Source: a virus. From it: a stretch of 36,677 nucleotides of DNA. The notes under the pieces are model-generated. The model was not told the origin of the DNA. It made no database searches and saw only the letters and a list, made by a program, of their open reading frames with translations. Positions 1 to 6,007 of this stretch are shown piece after piece (the stretch's first letter is position 1; each line of letters starts with the position of its first letter). The stretch covers positions 1 through 36,677 of IMG/VR virus record IMGVR_UViG_3300032240_002757; one strand, 5' to 3'. Made by a program: the position numbers and the translations under genes.

Positions 1-390
1 CAGGTTCGCCACCTGAGCCAGTTCGGTGTCGCTCAATCCCTTCAGGTCGAGCGCCGCGACACTGATCGGGCCACCACCAGCGCCGGTCATCTCAGTGCGC
101 GCAAGTTTCGGCACGTGGTATTCGACGACACCCTGAAACAAGTTGAATGCCTTTTCCGGATTCGGCGGAACAACCCACAGCGGGTTGCCATTGTCGTCGT
201 GCATTTGGTTTCCCAGAGTGTCGTTGCGCGGGACGCCAGCCGCGACCGCATCGAGCCATTCCTGAAGCCGCTCTGCGTTGTTGTCGACGAACGACGCAAT
301 CGCTTGTCGCGCCTCTCGCGTCGCCTTGTTGGGGACGCCAGCCGGACGGCCAACGCTGTTCACGCCGGTGCGACCTTTGACTCCAGCCAA
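1..390 (-). CDS. Terminase small subunit-like protein (partial, runs off the window start)
   Basis: The reverse strand reads open for 130 codons from a TTG at 390 to base 1. The start is chosen because GGAGGTGAT, a nine-base match to the anti-Shine-Dalgarno sequence, lies six bases before the TTG. The protein begins MAGVKGRTGVNSVGRPAGVP and continues NKATREARQAIASFVDN. This GRPxGxxNKATxEAR opening is typical of phage small-terminase/DUF5681-type DNA-recognition proteins. A later segment, VVEYHVPKLARTE, fits the 'YHxPKxAR' feature of the same group. It would recognise phage DNA for packaging with the large subunit, which should lie beyond the window. The family call is by pattern memory; the reading frame itself is clear. 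Confidence 0.7.
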   Translation of the reverse strand, partial: MAGVKGRTGVNSVGRPAGVPNKATREARQAIASFVDNNAERLQEWLDAVAAGVPRNDTLGNQMHDDNGNPLWVVPPNPEKAFNLFQGVVEYHVPKLARTEMTGAGGGPISVAALDLKGLSDTELAQVANL

Positions 391-427
391 TTATCACCTC
401 CGAATATTTTTGGAATGCCGCGCTCTG

Positions 428-457
428 ATTATCGCCGCAGTCTCTGCTCAAAGGCAA
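428..457 (-). promoter_or_regulatory. Leftward promoter for the terminase gene
   Basis: On the reverse strand TTGCCT (457-452) is followed by an 18-bp spacer and GATAAT (433-428), a good sigma70-like pair. Transcription would start near 421 and give a leader of about 30 bases to the TTG start at 390. Two of the repeated CCCGAG-type sites (464-473 and 480-489) lie just upstream of the -35 element, where an activator or repressor could act. Confidence 0.55.
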
Positions 458-463
458 TCGCTG

Positions 464-643
464 ATCCCGAGATCCGAGTTGCCCGAGATTTCCTATTGTT
501 TTCTTATTTTAAATGTTTATTAATTTAATTATGTAATTTTCCAACAATTACTATCTTGGGTATTTTGGGATTATGCCTCAATCTCGGGATCGGAATCCCA
601 AGATGCCCGAGGCGACCCCAAACCGTAATTCCGTGCCCGAGAT
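464..643. repeat. Array of 10-bp operator/iteron-like sites
   Basis: Copies of a common 10-mer, written as the ATCTCGGG strand: 464-473 (reverse), 480-489 (reverse, ATCTCGGGCA), 553-562 (ATCTTGGGTA), 581-590 (ATCTCGGGAT), 595-604 (reverse, ATCTTGGGAT), 604-613 (reverse, GCCTCGGGCA) and 634-643 (reverse, ATCTCGGGCA). The copies at 581-590 and 595-604 form an inverted repeat with a 4-bp gap and one mismatch. Two more copies lie in the primase promoter at 3189-3198 and 3198-3207. Density and placement argue for a specific DNA-binding protein; origin iterons or operators are both possible. Confidence 0.6.
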
Positions 644-732
644 AATCCCGCGGCGATCATCCATCGCCCCTAACTACTAAGCGGTCAACCTTCGTTGAGA
701 GTCAGATGACGTCAACAAGTTGAAGAAAGTTG

Positions 733-761
733 TTGCCTTATGCTTCAAGGTCAGGCAGAGT
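733..761 (+). promoter_or_regulatory. Candidate early promoter P1 (weak)
   Basis: TTGCCT (733-738), a 17-bp spacer and CAGAGT (756-761) sit about 45 bases before the first early gene. The -10 is weak alone. However, the block resembles promoter P2 at 1322-1349: both have TTGTTGCC, then 22-23 bases, then TTCGTCTCA. An alternative pair, CAAGTT with 17 bp to TATGCT, overlaps it. Confidence 0.35.
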
Positions 762-805
762 TCGTCTCAGCAGCACCCAACTCAGAACTTAGACCGGAGA
801 ACGAA

Positions 806-1267
806 ATGCCCCGTGCAGCCCGCCAACCCAGAACCGCCGCTTTCACCGAACTGCAAGCCGCGGCCAACTCAGTGAACGAGAACAACGATTGCGCAGTGAA
901 GGCAGTCGCCATCGCCTGCAACGCCGACTACCACACCGTGCGCGACATGATGAACCAGATGGGCCGCAAGACTGGCAAGGGCACCGAATGGTCAATCATC
1001 AACGACACCATCGACCGTCTGGGCTACGACAAGGTGAAGGTCGACCCAGCGACCATCATCGCCAAGTACCCCAAGGGCCACCGCGACGTGCTGAAGAGCG
1101 TGACCACCCATCACCCCGACCGCTTCCGCGATGTGTGGGCCGATGGCAAGACCTACCTCATGTACACCCGCGGCCACGTGCTCACCATCGTCAACGGCGT
1201 CAACCACGACTGGACGCGCGGCACCGCCCGCCGCTGCTACTGGCTGTGGGAGATCGTGCAACGCTAA
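806..1267 (+). CDS. Papain-fold (C39-like) cysteine peptidase-like early protein
   Basis: First rightward gene, 153 aa. The ATG at 806 follows CTTAGACCGGAGA, so the longer frame from 740 is not used. The protein shows the layout of small phage papain-fold proteins: NENNDCAVKAVAIA puts a cysteine (C29) at the start of a helix, then MGRKTGKG, and later YTRGHVLTIVNG with a histidine (H124) and N130 or D135 as possible third residue. I recognise the pattern 'NDCxxxAxAIA ... GHxLxIxxG' from phage proteins of unknown substrate. As the first gene after the divergent region it could act early on a host or defence target. The fold is inferred; activity is not shown. Confidence 0.6.
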   Translation: MPRAARQPRTAAFTELQAAANSVNENNDCAVKAVAIACNADYHTVRDMMNQMGRKTGKGTEWSIINDTIDRLGYDKVKVDPATIIAKYPKGHRDVLKSVTTHHPDRFRDVWADGKTYLMYTRGHVLTIVNGVNHDWTRGTARRCYWLWEIVQR

Positions 1268-1321
1268 GTCGTTGTTCGGCAACGAGAATCGCAATAAGTC
1301 CAAAAATAATTGCGAAACTTG

Positions 1322-1349
1322 TTGCCGTCACCGCAGTTTCAGGCATACT
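1322..1349 (+). promoter_or_regulatory. Early promoter P2
   Basis: TTGCCG (1322-1327), 16-bp spacer, CATACT (1344-1349), about 50 bases before the ATG at 1401. The intervening leader carries the extended ribosome-binding box CAACTTAGAAAGGAA at 1379-1393. The block resembles P1 upstream of the previous gene. Confidence 0.5.
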
Positions 1350-1400
1350 TCGTCTCACGGTGATCAAACGACACCGTTCAACTTAGAAAGGAACCTAGCC

Positions 1401-1859
1401 ATGCTGAACATCACCACCGCCACCACCGCTGAACTCGTCGCCTTCTACAACGCCAACGCTGCCACCGCAGTGAAGAAGTTCGCCGACCGCAAGACCGCCG
1501 AGCGCCGCGTCGCCGCCCTGATCGAGACCATCAAGCCGGTGGTCGAGACCAAGGCCAAGACGAAGGCACCGAAGGTCTACAAGACCCACGAAGAGCGTAG
1601 CGAAGCCATCGCCAAGTCGTGGCTCGTGCCGGCCACCAAGGCCAAGCGTGTCACCCGCCACAGCGTCGACGTCGTCACGCCCGAGGGTCTGCGCATGGGC
1701 TTCCGCAGCACCAAGGAAGCGTTCGAGGTTCTGGAGCTGCCGCTCGGCCAGCACATCCGCTTCCGCGGCCAGCTGAAGCAAGCCGGCACCAAAGAGTTCG
1801 CAGCCAACGACGGCTCTTACAAGTTCATCCTGACCATGGGCTTCCTAACCGCAGCCTGA
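1401..1859 (+). CDS. Small basic phage protein, possible DNA-binding
   Basis: A 152-aa protein with an excellent ribosome site (TTAGAAAGGAA) eight bases before the ATG. The N-terminal part, with ATTAELVAFYNANA and VKKFADRKTAERRVAALIE, matches a motif ('ELVxxYNxxxxKxVKxFxDRxxxERRVxALL') I recall from many phage proteins annotated as hypothetical or nucleoid-associated. The middle is lysine-rich (KAKTKAPKVYKTHEER) and the C-terminal half has a compact mixed alpha/beta look. Strong signals suggest abundant early expression. A role in binding host or phage DNA is an inference, and it is one candidate reader of the repeated operator motif. Confidence 0.7.
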   Translation: MLNITTATTAELVAFYNANAATAVKKFADRKTAERRVAALIETIKPVVETKAKTKAPKVYKTHEERSEAIAKSWLVPATKAKRVTRHSVDVVTPEGLRMGFRSTKEAFEVLELPLGQHIRFRGQLKQAGTKEFAANDGSYKFILTMGFLTAA

Positions 1860-1867
1860 CAATCGCG

Positions 1868-1885
1868 GGGCGGCGCAAGCCGCCC
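1868..1885 (+). other. GC-rich hairpin with GCAA tetraloop
   Basis: GGGCGGC and GCCGCCC form a perfect 7-bp stem around a GNRA-type GCAA loop, directly after the stop codon at 1859. There is no U-run, so it is not a standard terminator. It could protect the upstream mRNA end or mark a processing point within the early transcript. Confidence 0.5.
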
Positions 1886-1913
1886 TCTGCACCAACCAAC
1901 AAGGAACCAAGCC

Positions 1914-2075
1914 ATGACCACCGGACAACTTATCTTCGCCCTGAGCACGCTGCCCCTCGACACCGAAGTCGTCGTGTGGGTCAACGGTGCGCCAGCCCAA
2001 AACACGTCCGAGCTGCCTCTGAGCCTGAGCCACGACGACATCACCCTGCAACTTCACGTCAACACCGAGGCCTGA
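1914..2075 (+). CDS. Small hypothetical protein
   Basis: An open frame of 53 aa beginning MTTGQLIFALSTLPLDTEVV, preceded by AAGGAACCAAGCC. It has a predicted helix followed by beta strands (TEVVVWVN, ITLQLHVN). The stop at 2073-2075 is two bases before the next ATG at 2078. The opening 'TxGxLIxALSxLPxDxxVxV' recurs in small phage proteins of unknown role. Confidence 0.65.
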   Translation: MTTGQLIFALSTLPLDTEVVVWVNGAPAQNTSELPLSLSHDDITLQLHVNTEA

Positions 2076-2077
2076 CC

Positions 2078-2266
2078 ATGCTAGACGACAAGTCATTCCG
2101 CGACGAGATCAACGTCGCCATCGCCCTGAACCAATTCCAGTACTTCATGTCCGAGGGTCGGATCCAAGCCGCCCGCGGCTTGCTGGAAGGTTTCCGCAAC
2201 GCTAACCCAACCCTCGCCAACCACCCACGCCTAGTTGAGGCGCTGGCATCTTCAGAAAGGAACTGA
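2078..2266 (+). CDS. Small hypothetical alpha-helical protein
   Basis: 62 aa, MLDDKSFRDEINVAIALNQF onward, largely helical by composition (FMSEGRIQAARGLLEGFRNA). It lies two bases after the previous stop and three bases before the next start at 2270. No ribosome site stronger than ACCGAGG is present, so translation is probably coupled to the gene before it. Function unknown. Confidence 0.6.
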   Translation: MLDDKSFRDEINVAIALNQFQYFMSEGRIQAARGLLEGFRNANPTLANHPRLVEALASSERN

Positions 2267-2269
2267 CCC

Positions 2270-2572
2270 ATGTGGTACTACGAACTCACCTTGCACCCCA
2301 GCGAAGCCGTCATCGGCCCCGTGGACCGCAACCAGCTGCTACAGCTGATCCGCAGCGGCACCAACCCGCGCATCTCGCCGGACGCCCCAGCCAGCTTCAC
2401 GGTGCACCCGATCAAGGTCGCCGTCAGCATCGAGCCGGTGCTCACCGAGGTTCACGCAGGATTCTTCGTGACCCTGCGGCACGCCGACGGCACGTTCATC
2501 CGCAACTCACAACTGTTCAGCGACCGCTGGACCGCCGAAGCCCACGCAGCAGATCTGGAGATGAAGTCATGA
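2270..2572 (+). CDS. Hypothetical phage protein
   Basis: 100 aa beginning MWYYELTLHPSEAVIGPVDR. The ATG follows CTTCAGAAAGGAACTGACCC, a copy of the extended ribosome-binding box that overlaps the end of the preceding gene. A beta-rich C-terminal half (AGFFVTLRHADGTFIRNSQL) suggests a small compact domain. The stop overlaps the next ATG as ATGA. No family recognised. Confidence 0.65.
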   Translation: MWYYELTLHPSEAVIGPVDRNQLLQLIRSGTNPRISPDAPASFTVHPIKVAVSIEPVLTEVHAGFFVTLRHADGTFIRNSQLFSDRWTAEAHAADLEMKS

Positions 2573-2883
2573 GGCTGTTTAACGAAAAGCAACTCGCCAC
2601 CACCGTCAGCATCGTCGAGGCCTATTCCGCTGTCATGGCCATGGCTGTGGTCGGCCTCTCTGAAGACAAGACCATGATGACCGTCAACGAAATAATCATC
2701 ACGGTTCTGGACGACGGCACCTACCACGTCGGCACCGCATCGCCGCTTCTGGACAAGCACCGCGGGGAAGCCTACGCCAAAAACTTGCTGGACGCAGTTG
2801 GGCTGGCCGTCGTGATGGCCATCGAAGCGGACGTATTCCGTTGCATCAACAGCCAAGGAGAAGAAAATGAGCAGCGTCACTAA
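2569..2883 (+). CDS. Hypothetical phage protein
   Basis: 104 aa, MRLFNEKQLATTVSIVEAYS onward, starting at the ATGA overlap with the gene before. An N-terminal helix with many small and hydrophobic residues (SAVMAMAVVGL) is followed by beta strands (NEIIITVLDDGTYHVGTA) and another helix. The last 17 bases overlap the next gene, whose ribosome site AAGGAGAAG lies inside it. Function unknown. Confidence 0.6.
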   Translation: MRLFNEKQLATTVSIVEAYSAVMAMAVVGLSEDKTMMTVNEIIITVLDDGTYHVGTASPLLDKHRGEAYAKNLLDAVGLAVVMAIEADVFRCINSQGEENEQRH

Positions 2884-3049
2884 GGAAGAGGTATTCGAGT
2901 TTCTGGACGACATGCGGGATTGGGGCGGCATCAACATGTACGGCGCTGGCCCTCACATCCAAGAAGCGTTCGGGGTTAGCCGCCAAGAGGCACGCAACTT
3001 GCTCTCGGAATGGATGAAGACGTTCTCCGAGCGCCATTCCACGACATAA
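2867..3049 (+). CDS. Small HTH-like phage protein
   Basis: 60 aa with a strong ribosome site (AAGGAGAAGAAA). Its features (EVFEFLDDMRDWGGINMYGA, then FGVSRQEARNLLSEWMKTF) match a small phage family with the pattern 'FLDxLRxxGxxNMxGAxPxLxxxFxxsrxEARxxLxxWM'. The second half looks like a helix-turn-helix, so a regulatory or DNA-binding role is possible. It precedes the regulated primase promoter. Confidence 0.7.
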   Translation: MSSVTKEEVFEFLDDMRDWGGINMYGAGPHIQEAFGVSRQEARNLLSEWMKTFSERHSTT

Positions 3050-3240
3050 TCAACTCTCGCAGCGCGACCTTCCGGTGTAGCGTCTGCGTTGGGGGTCTGC
3101 CCCAAGGTCGAAAGGGCAATGCAACAATGGACGCGTACTTTGTCTGCAACCTGAGTAGTGAACCGGCCCACCTGCGGCTTGCCTTTCTAGCCCGAGATGC
3201 CCGAGAATAGCTAACTCGTAAAACGTAGAAAGGAAAACAT
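3050..3240 (+). promoter_or_regulatory. Intergenic region with hairpin and primase promoter P3 carrying two operator-like sites
   Basis: No credible gene. A hairpin TTGGGG-GTCTG-CCCCAA lies at 3089-3105 without a U-run. Promoter P3 is TTGCCT (3179-3184), an 18-bp spacer and GAGAAT (3203-3208). Two copies of the repeated motif (3189-3198 and 3198-3207, abutting) fill the spacer and overlap the -10 box, so the cognate protein would directly affect this promoter. The ribosome box GTAGAAAGGAA is at 3225-3235. Confidence 0.6.
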
Positions 3241-4167
3241 ATGTCGGAAGCAGAAGCGTTCCTAGCTGAGCTCAGCGAAGGTCTGGACCGAGAAGAGCGG
3301 TTGATCCTCTGCGGCTTCCCTGGAGACCCTTACGAGGCTGGCCCCGTGGCTTGGAAGCCTAAGCCTTGGCGCTCTGGATCTGAATTCCCATTCCGCGAGC
3401 TGGACAACGCCTACGTGACCGTCTCTGGATTTAAGCGCGCCGCCGACAACACCTACCGCCGCCGCACCGAGACGTTCGGTTGTGGGCTGGCCTTGATGGT
3501 GGACGACGTTGGCACCAAGGTGGACCGCGCGTTCGTGGAAGAGATGCAGCCCACGTGGAAGATCGAGACCTCACCTGGGAACGAGCAGTGGTGGTACTTT
3601 CTGGATCAGCCCGAGCGCGACATGATCCGCTTCGACGGTCTGATCCGCGCATTCATCAGTGGCAAGTTGCTGGGCGCAGATCCTGGGATGTCGGGCGTGA
3701 CCCGCGTTGGCCGCTTGCCTGGACACCTGAACGGCAAGAAGGCCTACGAGGGCTGGATCACCCGCACCCTGGAGCGCAACGGCACCCGCTGGTCGCCACA
3801 AGACCTTCTGGACGGTTTCAACTTGCAGATCGTTGGCCGTCGCGTTTCGCGCACCAAGTTGCCGACCGAAGAGGCCATCGAACGCAACCGCATGTTCGGC
3901 AACACCTACAAATGGCTGGACCAACGCAACATGCTCAAGAAGCACGAGCCGGATCCGTCTGGATGGACAGAGATGACCTGTCCGTGGTACGAGAGCCACA
4001 CCAACGGCGTGGACAACGGCGCAGCCATCCGCGAACCCGCGGCTGAGAACGATTACTATGGCGCGTTCCGTTGCCACCATGGCCATTGTGTCTCCAAGGG
4101 TTGGTCTGATCTGACCGAATGGGTCAATGAGCAGTCGATAGAAGAACTGGAACGAGCCGCAGTATGA
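3241..4167 (+). CDS. RepB/AEP-like DNA primase with C-terminal zinc-binding segment
   Basis: 308 aa. It contains LALMVDDVGTKVD (about 84-95), resembling the catalytic hhhDxD strand of archaeo-eukaryotic-type primases, then ETSPGNEQWWYFLD (109-122) and RVGRLPGHLNGK (155-166), the order seen in RepB-like phage and plasmid primases. The C-terminus has C247, H253, C278 and C283 (TCPWYESH and FRCHHGHC), a likely zinc-binding site. It should make primers with the helicase encoded next, whose ATG overlaps its stop (ATGA). Its promoter carries two operator-like sites, which suggests control linked to the divergent region. The family assignment is from motifs only. Confidence 0.75.
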   Translation: MSEAEAFLAELSEGLDREERLILCGFPGDPYEAGPVAWKPKPWRSGSEFPFRELDNAYVTVSGFKRAADNTYRRRTETFGCGLALMVDDVGTKVDRAFVEEMQPTWKIETSPGNEQWWYFLDQPERDMIRFDGLIRAFISGKLLGADPGMSGVTRVGRLPGHLNGKKAYEGWITRTLERNGTRWSPQDLLDGFNLQIVGRRVSRTKLPTEEAIERNRMFGNTYKWLDQRNMLKKHEPDPSGWTEMTCPWYESHTNGVDNGAAIREPAAENDYYGAFRCHHGHCVSKGWSDLTEWVNEQSIEELERAAV

Positions 4168-5666
4168 CGACCATCGATGAACGCACGGCGGCGCGTGAAG
4201 CCGCCCTCCAAGATATTGTAGCCAACAGCCGCCGCCTTGCCAGACCAGAAGACTATGTTTTCGACAAGGCTCAAGAAGCGTTCTGGGATCTGCGCGACGG
4301 CACGCAACATTCTGAAAAGGCTGTGGACGCCTCCATCCCTCTGGAGCTGTGGCGGGTTGAGGTTGAAGAAGGTGACGACGAAGCGCCAGCCGAAGGGCGA
4401 CGGGGTCGTGGTCGTCCGCGCCGCCGCCGCGAGCGGTTGATCCCACCGAGCCGTGACATCATGCGGGTTGAGAACGATCAGTTCGTGGAAGGCTCCACGT
4501 GGTGGCCTGGAGAGACGCAAATCATCCGTGACATCTTCATCGACTCCAACGGTTGGCGTGCAGCATCTGGACGACGGATCTACAACAAGTACCTGCCGCC
4601 GCCCAGCGTGAAGCCTGGAGACTACAACGCCACACCGTGGATTGACCACGTGGTGAAGTTGTGGCCTGAGCCGGTTGAGCACAACTTCTTCTTCGACTTC
4701 TGCGCGCACATGCTGCAGCACCCAGAAGAGAAATGCAACGCCGCCATCGTCCTGAGCGGCACGCAAGGCATCGGTAAGGATGCAGCGCTCATGCCGGTGA
4801 AGTCAGCTATCGGCAACTGGAATACCAAGAACATCGACCCAGACGAGCTGTTCAGCCCTTATAAGCCATGGCTGGAAACTCTGATGCTGGTCGTCGACGA
4901 AGTGCGACCCACCAAGGACGAGTTCCACGCCAGCTCTGCATACAACATCCTGAAGCCGATGATTGTGGCGCCACCCGACACGCTGCCGCTCAATGACAAA
5001 TATGCCAAGTTGCGTCACATCATCAACCGGCTACGCGTGTTCATCACGACCAACGACTGGATGTCCATGTACATCCCGCCGGAAGACCGCCGCATGTTCA
5101 TCATGCATTCCCACCTGCCGCAAAAATGGCACGAGCAGGAAAAGGATCCTGAGTACTTCACGCGCCTGTTCGACTGGTTCTATTCCGGCGGCTGCGAAGC
5201 CGTCGCTGCGTGGTTGGCGACGCGTGATCTGAGTCATTTCAACCCGAAGGCTCAGGTGACGCGTACGTCTGGATGGGGAGCGGTTGCTGCCAGCTGGGGC
5301 GAACCAGAAGACGCGATTTGCTGGGCGCTGGACCATCTGGGCAATCCTGACGTGTTGCTCGGGCAAGAACTGGCACTGCCGCAGTTCGACCACCGCGAGG
5401 AAGTCTCCAACATGCTGAAGTCGCCGCGCAAGATTGCGCACCGCATGAACCGCGCTGGTTACGTCAATGTTCCTGCGCCCAATGGAGACCGCTGGGTGTT
5501 CCGTCACGAGGGCAAGGTCTCTCGTGCACGTTACGCGTTCGTCAAGGCCGCTCTCACCCGCGACATCAACGCCGCGGTGGCGATGGTCAAGGCCCACGGT
5601 GAGAAGTTGCTGGCCAACACGCAGGATGGTCAGGTGATCCCCCTGCAGCAGAAAAAGTCTAAATAA
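4164..5666 (+). CDS. D5/VirE-like replicative helicase with AT-hook-like motif
   Basis: 500 aa. The ATPase core has Walker A GTQGIGKD (199-206), Walker B MLVVDEV (241-247), sensor-like VFITTND (292-298) and a PEDRRMF segment (306-312) that may supply the arginine finger. This order fits the VirE/DUF5906 group of phage and plasmid helicases often paired with RepB-like primases. Walker A ends GKD instead of GKS or GKT. A basic stretch RGRGRPRRRR (80-89) matches the AT-hook core RGRP and sits in a low-complexity acidic/basic linker. The protein probably unwinds phage DNA at the fork, and the AT-hook could help it find AT-rich DNA. Confidence 0.8.
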   Translation: MTTIDERTAAREAALQDIVANSRRLARPEDYVFDKAQEAFWDLRDGTQHSEKAVDASIPLELWRVEVEEGDDEAPAEGRRGRGRPRRRRERLIPPSRDIMRVENDQFVEGSTWWPGETQIIRDIFIDSNGWRAASGRRIYNKYLPPPSVKPGDYNATPWIDHVVKLWPEPVEHNFFFDFCAHMLQHPEEKCNAAIVLSGTQGIGKDAALMPVKSAIGNWNTKNIDPDELFSPYKPWLETLMLVVDEVRPTKDEFHASSAYNILKPMIVAPPDTLPLNDKYAKLRHIINRLRVFITTNDWMSMYIPPEDRRMFIMHSHLPQKWHEQEKDPEYFTRLFDWFYSGGCEAVAAWLATRDLSHFNPKAQVTRTSGWGAVAASWGEPEDAICWALDHLGNPDVLLGQELALPQFDHREEVSNMLKSPRKIAHRMNRAGYVNVPAPNGDRWVFRHEGKVSRARYAFVKAALTRDINAAVAMVKAHGEKLLANTQDGQVIPLQQKKSK

Positions 5667-5679
5667 ATGCAAAAATCGC

Positions 5680-5708
5680 TTGCCGGCATATGCGGATTGG
5701 AGGAGAAT
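5680..5708 (+). promoter_or_regulatory. Promoter P4
   Basis: TTGCCG (5680-5685), a 17-bp spacer and GAGAAT (5703-5708), using the same -10 sequence as P3. It lies in the 85-base gap after the helicase gene and about 45 bases before the next ATG. The leader contains the extended ribosome box AACTTAGAAAGGAA at 5733-5746. It would re-start transcription of the middle gene block. Confidence 0.55.
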
Positions 5709-5751
5709 AGCACTCAGGTCGAGTTGACCTGTAACTTAGAAAGGAACCGAG

Positions 5752-5997
5752 ATGAAAGTGATGCAAGACCGCAGCCGCCGCACGCTAATCATCGTGCGCC
5801 AAGGCACGAAGTTTATCTCCGGCGTGGAACTCAGCGACGGCGAATTGACCGTCAGCAAGTTCACCGACGAAGATCTGCAAGAGCGCGGCTTCAAGGATAT
5901 CGATTACCCGCTGGACCGCGCCGTTGACCATTTCCTGCGCCACAATGGCGGCTTGTCTGACGCCGCACGCCGCGCATTGCTCGAACTCCGCAACTGA
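5752..5997 (+). CDS. Small hypothetical protein
   Basis: 81 aa, MKVMQDRSRRTLIIVRQGTK onward. The ATG at 5752 directly follows TTAGAAAGGAACCGAG, which decides the start; a longer overlapping frame from 5667 is out of phase and rejected. An N-terminal beta-rich part (TLIIVRQGTKFISGVEL) precedes a helical C-terminus (SDAARRALLELRN). It is the first gene behind promoter P4. Function unknown. Confidence 0.65.
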   Translation: MKVMQDRSRRTLIIVRQGTKFISGVELSDGELTVSKFTDEDLQERGFKDIDYPLDRAVDHFLRHNGGLSDAARRALLELRN

Positions 5998-6007
5998 GGA
6001 TAAAACC

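Larger units (their letters stand above)
391..805. other. Divergent intergenic region with AT-rich core and repeated 10-mers
   Basis: This 415-base stretch separates the leftward terminase unit from the rightward early unit. Bases about 490-575 are strikingly AT-rich compared with the rest of the window. Seven copies of a motif close to ATCTCGGGCA/ATCTYGGGAT lie on either side of it (listed separately). It also holds a leftward promoter, a candidate rightward promoter and the 8-bp palindrome TGACGTCA at 707-714. Repeats flanking an AT-rich element next to divergent promoters fit a replication origin, an operator region, or both. A plus-strand open frame at 115-528 runs into it but is antisense to the terminase gene and has no coding character. 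Confidence 0.6.

Noticed and set aside
115-528. Plus-strand open frame of 137 codons at the left edge
   Set aside because: It is antisense to the open terminase-like frame, lacks a ribosome site and runs into the AT-rich intergenic region.
707-714. TGACGTCA palindrome in the divergent region
   Set aside because: A single 8-bp palindrome; the same core occurs in coding DNA (near 21283) and no bacterial factor can be named for it.
3010-3210. Plus-strand 66-codon frame across the primase promoter
   Set aside because: It starts out of phase inside the preceding gene, has no ribosome site and covers the promoter and operator sites.
3571-4446. Long minus-strand frame of 291 codons opposite the primase and helicase genes
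   Set aside because: Antisense shadow of two well-supported genes in GC-rich DNA; its translation shows no domain.
5667-5927. Plus-strand 86-codon frame starting right after the helicase stop
   Set aside because: It reads through promoter P4 and overlaps, out of phase, the gene at 5752 that has a strong ribosome box.
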